Positions 1-4,886 of a DNA stretch of 7,265 nucleotides are shown here, piece by piece. Below the pieces are notes generated by a model that did not search any database, was not told the DNA's origin, and saw nothing but the letters and a program-made list of their open reading frames with translations. The first letter of the stretch is position 1. Every line of letters starts with the position of its first letter. Origin of the DNA: Chloroflexia bacterium (lineage in GTDB: Bacteria > Chloroflexota > Chloroflexia > QHBQ01 > JADMIH01); contig JAICKM010000351.1 of the NCBI GenBank assembly GCA_025927935.1, positions 1 through 7,265 of the forward strand, written 5' to 3'. A program made the position numbers and the translations under genes.

Positions 1-1085
1 AGGGCGATTGTCCCGTCCACGTCGATATGGCGACCTATAAGGCCGAGTTCCTGGCCCACTACTACGAGGGCCGCTTGCGCCCGGTGACGGCCTATTCCAT
101 CGGCCTGATCCACCGGTGGGCGCGGCTGGCGGCGCGGGCGCCCCGGCTGGCGAACTTCTTCACGCAGACGCCGGGCCTGCGCCGGGTGGTGCAGGTGGCG
201 GGAGGCATCGCGCCGCAGCGCCGGATGCCGCCGTTCGCCGGGCAGACGTTCAAGGCGTGGTTCCGCAAGCGCGAGCGGCGCAACCAGGGCCGCCCGCCGG
301 TCATCCTGTGGGCCGACACGTTCAACAACCACTTCCACCCGGCCACGGCGCAGGCCGCGGTCGAAGTGCTGGAGGATGCGGGCTTCCGCGTGATCGTGCC
401 GCGCGCCGCGCTTTGCTGTGGCCGGCCCCTGTACGACTTCGGCATGCTCGACGCGGCCAAGCGGCTGCTGGCCGGGTGCCTGGATGCGCTGCACCCGGCC
501 CTGGTGCGCGGCGTGCCGGTGGTGGGCCTGGAGCCGAGTTGCGTGGCCGTGTTCCGCGACGAGATGCTCAATCTCCTGCCCAACGACGAGGACGCCCGGC
601 GGCTGCATGACCAGGTGTTTATGCTCAGCGAGTTCCTGGTGCAAAAGGCGCCGCACTACCAGCCGCCGCGGCTGGCGCGCAAGGCCGTCGTGCATGGGCA
701 TTGCCACCACAAGGCGATCATGAAGCTGGACGACGAGGAGACGATCCTGCGACAGATGGGCCTCGACTACCAGGTGCTCGATTCGGGCTGCTGCGGCATG
801 GCCGGGGCGTTCGGCTTTGAGCGCGACCACTATGATGTCTCGATCCGGGTGGGCGAGCGGGTGCTGCTGCCCGCGGTGCGCGCCGCGGCGCCCGACACGC
901 TCATTATCACCGACGGCTTTAGCTGCCGCGAACAGATCGCGCAGACCACGGATCGCCGGGCGCTGCATCTGGCCCAGGTTATGCAGATGGCGTTACATGA
1001 CGGGCCGGGCGGCTCGCCGGGGCACTCTCCGGCGGCGGCGCGTCCGCGGCGGGCTGCGCGCCGCGACCCCCCGCAGCAGGTATAG
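1..1085 (+). CDS. FAD/Fe-S oxidase, D-lactate or glycolate dehydrogenase type, C-terminal part (5' truncated)
   Basis: The gene enters from the left edge. The frame is open from base 3 and reads GDCPVHVDMATYKAEF, so the ATG at 27 is internal and not the start. The Cys at 9-11 followed by Pro looks like the last cysteine of a ferredoxin-type CxxCxxCxxxCP motif whose earlier part lies outside the window. Counting from the Met at 27, the two CCG motifs of the CCG/heterodisulfide-reductase domain (as in GlpC and LutA) are at C130-C131-G132 (in ALCCGRPLYDFG) and C255-C256-G257 (in SGCCGMAGAFG), with HGHCHH at 223-228 between them. CCG domains bind Fe-S clusters that pass electrons from the flavin. 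Proteins with this arrangement usually carry an N-terminal FAD-binding oxidase domain and oxidise 2-hydroxyacids such as D-lactate or glycolate. The missing N-terminus makes the substrate a guess. The last roughly 25 residues are a Pro/Ala/Arg-rich, probably disordered tail. The next gene starts 10 bases after the stop. Confidence 0.88.
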   Translation, partial: GDCPVHVDMATYKAEFLAHYYEGRLRPVTAYSIGLIHRWARLAARAPRLANFFTQTPGLRRVVQVAGGIAPQRRMPPFAGQTFKAWFRKRERRNQGRPPVILWADTFNNHFHPATAQAAVEVLEDAGFRVIVPRAALCCGRPLYDFGMLDAAKRLLAGCLDALHPALVRGVPVVGLEPSCVAVFRDEMLNLLPNDEDARRLHDQVFMLSEFLVQKAPHYQPPRLARKAVVHGHCHHKAIMKLDDEETILRQMGLDYQVLDSGCCGMAGAFGFERDHYDVSIRVGERVLLPAVRAAAPDTLIITDGFSCREQIAQTTDRRALHLAQVMQMALHDGPGGSPGHSPAAARPRRAARRDPPQQV

Positions 1086-1089
1086 GAGG
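1084..1089 (+). promoter_or_regulatory. Ribosome binding site fixing the ferritin-like gene start
   Basis: A perfect AGGAGG lies 6 bases before the ATG at 1096 and overlaps the TAG stop of the upstream oxidase gene. It shows that the real start is 1096. The same frame is open much further upstream, back to an ATG at 817 inside the oxidase gene, but that extension is a shadow. The arrangement suggests translational coupling. Confidence 0.8.
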
Positions 1090-1095
1090 CTTTCT

Positions 1096-1425
1096 ATGGG
1101 CTTTGACCAGTACCACGAGCCGGCGAACGAACTGCCGGCGGAGGTGCGCACGTTCGCCCGCATGATTCTCTCGCTCATCGAGGAAGCGCAGGCCATCGAC
1201 TGGTATGAGCAGCGCCTGGCCGTCGAGCCGGACGCCGCCGCGCGGGCGATCATGCAGAACGCGCAGGAGGAGGAGTTTAAGCACTTCGGCATGGACCTGG
1301 AGTTTTTGTTGCGCCACAAGCCGAAGTGGCGGGTCGCCATGCAGAACATTTTGTTTAAGCCGGGGGATATTGTGCAGCACGGCCAGCAGGCCGAGAAAGC
1401 GGAGGATAAAACGAGCGGCGGCTAG
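1096..1425 (+). CDS. Encapsulated-ferritin-like (EncFtn family) protein
   Basis: This 109-residue, mostly helical protein has two Glu-rich helices typical of EncFtn: LIEEAQAIDWYEQR (27-40) and NAQEEEFKHFGMDLEF (55-70). Aligned by eye with my memory of Rhodospirillum rubrum EncFtn, the ferroxidase ligands Glu32, Glu62 and His65 fall on E30, E60 and H63, Glu31 on E29 and Trp38 on W36. The Glu34 metal-entry position is Gln (Q32). A later segment, PKWRVAMQNILFKPGDI (76-92), matches the third helix and following loop of the family. EncFtn subunits form ring-shaped decamers whose iron site lies between two subunits, and they oxidise Fe(II). Family members are normally packaged in an encapsulin shell through a C-terminal peptide resembling LTVGSLR. 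Here the tail ends in KAEDKTSGG, with no such peptide and no shell gene in the window. The gene is 10 bases after the oxidase gene and probably shares its transcript. Fold assignment is fairly secure; physiological role is inferred. Confidence 0.78.
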   Translation: MGFDQYHEPANELPAEVRTFARMILSLIEEAQAIDWYEQRLAVEPDAAARAIMQNAQEEEFKHFGMDLEFLLRHKPKWRVAMQNILFKPGDIVQHGQQAEKAEDKTSGG

Positions 1426-1445
1426 CCGCGATTGCCGGACGGCGC

Positions 1446-1466
1446 GGGCCGGTTTCAAATCGGCCC
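1446..1466 (+). terminator. Hairpin after the ferritin-like gene, possible terminator
   Basis: GGGCCGGTT (1446-1454) and AATCGGCCC (1458-1466) form a 9-bp stem with one G-U pair and a 3-base loop, 20 bases after the ferritin-like stop. There is no T-run immediately downstream, so it is not a classic intrinsic terminator. It could equally be an RNA-stability element. Confidence 0.35.
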
Positions 1467-1488
1467 CTACACCCGGTTGGGTTCTATA

Positions 1489-1514
1489 TTGGACAAAACA
1501 TACGCTGGTATAAG
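1489..1514 (+). promoter_or_regulatory. Weak promoter-like AT-rich stretch before the pyruvate oxidase gene
   Basis: The bases from about 1483 to 1543 are clearly more AT-rich than the rest of the window. TTGGAC (1489-1494) resembles a -35 box and TATAAG (1509-1514, preceded by TGG) a -10 box, but the spacer is only 14 bases, short for a sigma-70 promoter. Position and composition favour a promoter in this spacer; the exact boxes are uncertain. Confidence 0.25.
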
Positions 1515-1543
1515 CAGCACGCAGGTGCGAAAGGAGCATTATC

Positions 1544-3298
1544 ATGGCAAATCGAACCGCTGATCTGTTGATTGATCGGCTTATCGAATGGGGTGTGGAT
1601 ACGATTTTCGGCTTCCCCGGCGACGGCATCAACGGCATTTTTGAGGCGTTGCGGACGCGGCAGGACAAGATCAAGTTCGTCCAGGTGCGGCACGAGGAGG
1701 CGGCGGCGTTCGCGGCCTGCGGCTACGCCAAGTACACCGGGCGGCTGGGCGTCTGCCTGGCGACCTCCGGGCCGGGCGGCGTGCACCTGCTGAACGGGCT
1801 GTATGACGCCAAGTCGGACGGGCAGCCGGTGCTGGCGATCACCGGGCACACGTTCCACGACCTGATCGGCACGCACTATCAGCAGGACGTGGACCTGTCG
1901 CGGCTGTTCATGGACGTGGCCGCCTACAGCGAGCGGGTGATGGGGCCGTCGCATGTCATCGGCGTGCTGGACGAGGCGATCAAGACGGCGCTGACCCAGC
2001 ACACCGTGGCCCACGTGAATATCCCCAAGGACATCCAGGAGTGGACGCAGGACGACGCGACCCGCTCAGCGGCCAACATCCCGCAGCACAGCGCCGACCT
2101 GATGGCCCGCTCCATCTCCATGCCGAGCCAGGACACGCTGAAGGCCGCGGCGGCGATCATCAACCACGGCTCCAAGGTGGTGATCCTGGCCGGGCGCGGC
2201 TGCCTGGGCGCGCGGGAGGAAGTGTTGAAGCTGGCCGACCAGGTGGGTGGCCCCATCGTCAAGCCGCTGCTGGGCAAGGCGGTCGTGCCCGATGACAGCC
2301 CGTACACCACGGGCGGGATCGGCTTGCTGGGCACCGCGCCCTCGCAGGACGCGCTGAACGAGTGCGACACGCTGATCATCTGCGGTAGCAGCTTCCCCTA
2401 CATGGAGTTCTACCCGAAGCCGGGCCAGGCGAAGATCGTGCAGATCGACCGCGATCCGGAGCGCATCGGCCTGCGCGCGCCCGCCGACGTGGGCCTGCTC
2501 GGCGACTGCAAGACGGTGTTGCAGGCGCTGCTGCCGCTGATCGACAAGAAGAAGGACCGCAAGTTCCTGGAGAAGGCGCAGGAGCGGATGAAGGACTGGC
2601 GCAAGCTGATGGACGAGCGCGGCCAGCGGACCGATACGCCGATGAAGCCGCAGGTTGTCGCCTACCAGTTGAACAAGCTGCTCGACAAGAACACGATCAT
2701 CGTCAGCGATACGGGCACCGTGACCACCTGGGCCGCGCGCTACATCGACATCCGCGGCGATATGATGTTCTCGGCGTCGGGGTCGCTGGCGACCATGGCG
2801 AACGGCCTGCCCTACAGCGTGGGCGCGGCCATCGGCAATCCTGGGCGCCCTGTGGTCTGCCTGGCGGGCGACGGCGGCTTCACCATGCTCATGGGCGAAC
2901 TGGCGACGATGGTCAAGTACAAGCTGCCGGTGAAGATCCTGCTTATCAAGAACAACGTGCTGGGCGAGATCAAGTGGGAGCAGATGGTGCTCGAAGGCAA
3001 CCCGCAGTTCGGCGTGGAACTGCAACCGATTGACTTCGCGGCCTATGCGCGGGCCTGCGGCGCCAAGGGCTACACCATCACCGACCCCAAGCAGGCCGAG
3101 TCGATCTTGCGCGAGGCGTTCGCACAGTCCGGCCCGGTGGTGATCGAGGCGGTGGTGGACCCGAACGAGCCGCCGATGCCGGGCAAGATCACCACGGAGC
3201 AGGCCATCCACTTCGCGGAGGCCCTGGCCCGCGGTGAGCGCCACCGCATGGACATCATCAAGACGGTGCTCAAGGACAAGGTGCGCGAGGTCGTGTAG
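1544..3298 (+). CDS. Pyruvate oxidase-type thiamine pyrophosphate enzyme (PoxB-like)
   Basis: The protein is a full-length 584-residue member of the TPP-dependent pyruvate oxidase/acetolactate synthase superfamily. The N-terminal TPP-Pyr domain has FGFPGDGINGIF (22-33) and RHEEAAAF, with E51 in the place of the catalytic glutamate of PoxB. The middle domain (about 200-330) includes CGSSFPYMEFYPKPGQ, characteristic of the pyruvate oxidase branch, where this domain binds FAD. The C-terminal domain carries the TPP/Mg motif GDGGF (442-446) with the paired Asn at 470-471. These enzymes convert pyruvate to acetate plus CO2, passing electrons to quinone (PoxB), or to acetyl phosphate and H2O2 using oxygen and phosphate (Pox); the sequence alone does not decide which. 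The C-terminus (about 560-584) is a charged, amphipathic-looking helix, conceivably a membrane contact as in PoxB. AAGGAG at 1531-1536 lies 7 bases before the ATG. Acetolactate synthase is less likely. A 118-base spacer separates it from the ferritin-like gene. Confidence 0.87.
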   Translation: MANRTADLLIDRLIEWGVDTIFGFPGDGINGIFEALRTRQDKIKFVQVRHEEAAAFAACGYAKYTGRLGVCLATSGPGGVHLLNGLYDAKSDGQPVLAITGHTFHDLIGTHYQQDVDLSRLFMDVAAYSERVMGPSHVIGVLDEAIKTALTQHTVAHVNIPKDIQEWTQDDATRSAANIPQHSADLMARSISMPSQDTLKAAAAIINHGSKVVILAGRGCLGAREEVLKLADQVGGPIVKPLLGKAVVPDDSPYTTGGIGLLGTAPSQDALNECDTLIICGSSFPYMEFYPKPGQAKIVQIDRDPERIGLRAPADVGLLGDCKTVLQALLPLIDKKKDRKFLEKAQERMKDWRKLMDERGQRTDTPMKPQVVAYQLNKLLDKNTIIVSDTGTVTTWAARYIDIRGDMMFSASGSLATMANGLPYSVGAAIGNPGRPVVCLAGDGGFTMLMGELATMVKYKLPVKILLIKNNVLGEIKWEQMVLEGNPQFGVELQPIDFAAYARACGAKGYTITDPKQAESILREAFAQSGPVVIEAVVDPNEPPMPGKITTEQAIHFAEALARGERHRMDIIKTVLKDKVREVV

Positions 3299-3326
3299 AC
3301 GGCGGGCCTAACCCCCCGGCCCCGGC

Positions 3327-3358
3327 GAGTGCTGAGTGCTGAGTGCTGAGTGCTGAGT
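3327..3358. repeat. Tandem heptamer repeat (GAGTGCT)n
   Basis: Four full head-to-tail copies of GAGTGCT plus a partial GAGT, all identical, start 28 bases after the pyruvate oxidase stop. Short GTGCTGA/GTGGTCA-type runs like this are, from memory, common between genes in Chloroflexota. No coding function is evident. The exact copies suggest replication slippage or recent spread. Confidence 0.9.
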
Positions 3359-3393
3359 ACGACGAGTGGTCAGTGGTCGGTGGTCAGTACGAC
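3356..3393. repeat. Second heptamer run flanked by AGTACGAC direct repeats
   Basis: AGTACGAC occurs at 3356-3363 and again at 3386-3393. Between them are AGTGGTC (3365-3371), AGTGGTC (3372-3378) and GGTGGTC (3379-3385). The heptamer is a variant of the one just upstream (AGTGGTC versus AGTGCTG), so the two runs probably share an origin. The 30-base AGTACGAC spacing suggests a higher-order duplicated unit. Confidence 0.7.
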
Positions 3394-3419
3394 AAGTGGC
3401 GCCGCAGGCAGCCGGGGGC

Positions 3420-3451
3420 GGTAGGGGCGGACCGGCGTGTCCGCCCCTACC
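3420..3451. repeat. Intergenic palindrome (REP-like hairpin)
   Basis: GGTAGGGGCGGA (3420-3431) and TCCGCCCCTACC (3440-3451) are perfect reverse complements, and a further C-G pair (3432/3439) closes a 13-bp stem around a 6-base loop. The stem is very stable but has no T-run. Similar GTAGGGGCG...CGCCCCTAC palindromes are dispersed in several phyla including Chloroflexota (from memory). It may protect or end the pyruvate oxidase transcript, and it lies 41 bases before the small downstream gene. Confidence 0.8.
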
Positions 3452-3491
3452 ACGGGAAGCTGACGGTGCGCCGCCGGTAAAGGAGTGCGTG

Positions 3492-3701
3492 ATGGGAAAG
3501 AAGTTGACCGATCCGGCGGCGTGGCTGGAGGCGGGACTGGCGGTGTTCGGGGCGCTGTTGCTGGGCGGGCTGGCGCTGCTGCTGGGCGGGCGCCTGGGCG
3601 GCGATGTGCTGCGCGGCGCGGGGCACCGGGAGGGGCCCCCGGCGGCAGGCAGTGTGCCGGAGGATCGCCACCAGAATATCGGTACGTCGTCGCCACGGTG
3701 A
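3492..3701 (+). CDS. Small putative single-span membrane protein, unknown function
   Basis: This is a 69-residue ORF with a good ribosome binding site, AAAGGAG at 3479-3485, 6 bases before the ATG. The N-terminus MGKKLTDPAAW is followed by a Gly/Ala/Leu-rich hydrophobic stretch at about 12-33, enough for one transmembrane helix, and then a polar Gly/Pro-rich tail. I do not recognise a family. The same frame is open upstream through the palindrome, but that part is repeat sequence and not credible as coding. The last third of the ORF is of low quality and ends 12 bases before the first CHSERSEES-type repeat, so the original C-terminus may have been altered by repeat insertion. In this GC-rich DNA a chance ORF is possible; the Shine-Dalgarno site and the hydrophobic core are the arguments for it. 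Confidence 0.5.
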   Translation: MGKKLTDPAAWLEAGLAVFGALLLGGLALLLGGRLGGDVLRGAGHREGPPAAGSVPEDRHQNIGTSSPR

Positions 3702-3713
3702 GGAAGCCGCCGT

Positions 3714-3794
3714 CTTGTCGTGCTGAACGGAGCGAAGAATCTCCGTCTTAGGTGCAGGCGAGACGAGACTCTTCGCTGCGCTCAGAGTGACAAG
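3714..3794. repeat. Dispersed inverted repeat (CHSERSEES type), copy 1
   Basis: The left arm (3714-3743, beginning CTTGTCGTGCTGAACGG) and the right arm (3765-3794, beginning GAGACTCTTCGCTGCG) are complementary at 24 of 30 positions, so the unit can fold into a long imperfect hairpin. Read on the minus strand, the right arm gives the peptide CHSERSEES, a well-known spurious translation of a repeat scattered through many environmental genomes. There is no transposase here, so it could only be a non-autonomous element. Confidence 0.85.
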
Positions 3795-3805
3795 TATGAA
3801 GCTCT

Positions 3806-3884
3806 CTTGTCATGCTGAGCAGAGTGAAGCATCTCGTTTTTCTCCAGACGAGACGAGACTCTTCGCTGCGCTCAGAGTGACACG
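3806..3884. repeat. Dispersed inverted repeat (CHSERSEES type), copy 2
   Basis: This second unit follows 11 bases after the first. Its left arm (3806-3835, beginning CTTGTCATGCTGAGCAG) differs from copy 1 at several positions. The right-arm region 3849-3882 is identical over 34 bases to 3759-3792 of copy 1, a spacing of 90 bases. One arm is conserved exactly while the other diverges, which suggests recent duplication or conversion of the right arm. The unit ends 28 bases before the membrane protein start. Confidence 0.85.
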
Positions 3885-3896
3885 GACAAGGGCTGC

Positions 3897-3905
3897 GGAG
3901 AGAGG
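3897..3905 (+). promoter_or_regulatory. Ribosome binding site fixing the membrane protein start
   Basis: The purine-rich GGAGAGAGG lies 7 bases before the ATG at 3913. It favours 3913 over an in-frame ATG at 3787 whose extra 42 codons are a translation of the dispersed repeat. Confidence 0.65.
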
Positions 3906-3912
3906 TAGTTGC

Positions 3913-4884
3913 ATGAGTTTGTTGCATCGGAACCGGCATCTGGTCCTGGATGCCGGGCGGGAGATCGCGCTGGCCGAGCGGGAGATCCGCGAAGGGCGGT
4001 TTCAGCGCAGCATGGCGCTGATCGCCGCGTTTTCGGCCATCGTCAGCGGCTTTGAGGCGTATGTGCAGCACCAGCGCGGGGCGTTCAGCCACTGGCTGAT
4101 GTGGACACCCGTCTGGCTGACGCCGCCCACGGCCATCGTGTCGGCGGCAGCGCTGGTCAGCGAGCGGGTGGCGCGGCGGGTGCTGCCGGTGATCGCGCTG
4201 GTGTCGCTGGCCGACGGCCTGATCGGCTTCTGGTACCACCTGCGCGGCATCGGCAAGTTGCCGGGCGGCTGGAAGCTGGGCCAGTACAACGTGGTCATGG
4301 GGCCGCCGATCTTCGCGCCGCTGCTGACCTGCATGGTCGGGCTGCTGGCCGGGCTGGCCGGGCTGCTGCGCCGCGAACGGCTGGACCTGCCCGCGCCGGA
4401 CGTGGCGCAGGCGCGCGAGGCGATCCGCCTGCTGGTGCGCCGCGAGGACCCGCCCTCGGCCCTCGCCCGCTTCGCGGCGGCGGTGGCGCATGGGCGCTTC
4501 CAGCGGCGCATGGCGCTGACCTCGGCCTTCTTCGCCATCCTGGCCGGGGGCGAAGCCTATTTCGAGCACCTGCGCGGCAGCTACAACCAGCGCGTCATGT
4601 GGACGCCGGTGTGGGTGACGCCGTTCATGGTCGTGGCGGCGGTGGGCGCGGCGGCCAGCGAACGCATGGCCCGGCTGGTCTTGCCGGTCGTGTCGCTGGT
4701 CACCCTGCTCGACGGGATGCTGGGCTTCCTGCTGCACCTGCGGGGCATCCGCCAGATGCCGGGCGGGTTCGCCAACCTGCGCTTCAACATCACCATGGGG
4801 CCGCCGCTGTTCGCGCCGCTGCTGTTTTCGTCGGTGGGCCTGCTTGGCTTCATCGCCGCGCTCTTGCGCCGGAAGGAGAAGTAA
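3913..4884 (+). CDS. Eight-span membrane protein built from two copies of a four-span module, unknown function
   Basis: This 323-residue protein is not a family I can name. Residues 28-156 and 194-322 align without any gap and are identical at about 71 of 129 positions. Each copy has four probable membrane spans (roughly 34-51, 66-84, 88-107 and 131-152 in copy 1; add 166 for copy 2). Shared motifs are GRFQR.MAL, EAY, MWTPVW, SER, VLPV, HLRGI, PGG and MGPP.FAPLL. Each copy keeps two His residues, H53 and H109 in copy 1 and H219 and H275 in copy 2, and one Glu (E48, E214) next to the predicted membrane. A charged N-terminal helix (about 10-30) and a linker (157-193) flank the copies. The stop is 2 bases from the next ATG, and the following genes encode a GMC dehydrogenase and its small subunit. 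A role as membrane anchor, heme-binding or quinone-reactive partner of that enzyme is an inference from position. The upstream open frame is repeat DNA and was excluded. Confidence 0.82.
   Translation: MSLLHRNRHLVLDAGREIALAEREIREGRFQRSMALIAAFSAIVSGFEAYVQHQRGAFSHWLMWTPVWLTPPTAIVSAAALVSERVARRVLPVIALVSLADGLIGFWYHLRGIGKLPGGWKLGQYNVVMGPPIFAPLLTCMVGLLAGLAGLLRRERLDLPAPDVAQAREAIRLLVRREDPPSALARFAAAVAHGRFQRRMALTSAFFAILAGGEAYFEHLRGSYNQRVMWTPVWVTPFMVVAAVGAAASERMARLVLPVVSLVTLLDGMLGFLLHLRGIRQMPGGFANLRFNITMGPPLFAPLLFSSVGLLGFIAALLRRKEK
3994..4878 (+). repeat. Internal gene duplication within the membrane protein gene
   Basis: Codons 28-156 (3994-4380) and 194-322 (4492-4878) encode the same four-span module, offset by exactly 498 bases with no insertion or deletion. 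Identity by hand count is about 55% at protein level. The intervening 37 codons encode a charged Ala/Arg/Leu-rich linker. Confidence 0.88.
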
Positions 4885-4886
4885 CG

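Noticed and set aside
817..1095. In-frame upstream extension of the ferritin-like gene
   Set aside because: It overlaps the second CCG motif region of the oxidase in another frame, and AGGAGG at 1084-1089 marks the start at 1096.
2066..3244. A 392-codon minus-strand open frame opposite the pyruvate oxidase gene
   Set aside because: Its composition is shadow-like, and the plus strand carries all TPP-enzyme motifs.
1544..3298. Acetolactate synthase as the identity of the TPP enzyme
   Set aside because: The GSSFPYMEFYPKPGQ block is of the pyruvate oxidase type, and no acetolactate synthase small-subunit or other branched-chain gene is nearby. Superfamily-level ambiguity is kept in the confidence.
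3327..3884. CRISPR array
   Set aside because: The repeats are 7-base tandems and long inverted repeats. There is no regular repeat-spacer pattern of CRISPR size, and no cas gene.
3714..3884. Complete insertion sequence
   Set aside because: Inverted arms are present, but there is no transposase gene between or beside them and no convincing target-site duplication.
3748..4737. A 329-codon minus-strand open frame ending in CHSERSEES peptides
   Set aside because: It is an antisense shadow of the membrane protein gene joined to translated dispersed repeat; both halves are non-coding in this frame.
4101..4886. Long in-frame upstream extension of the subunit 3 gene
   Set aside because: This stretch is an out-of-frame reading of the membrane protein gene. 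The ribosome binding site at 4871-4878 and the family's usual length support the start at 4887.
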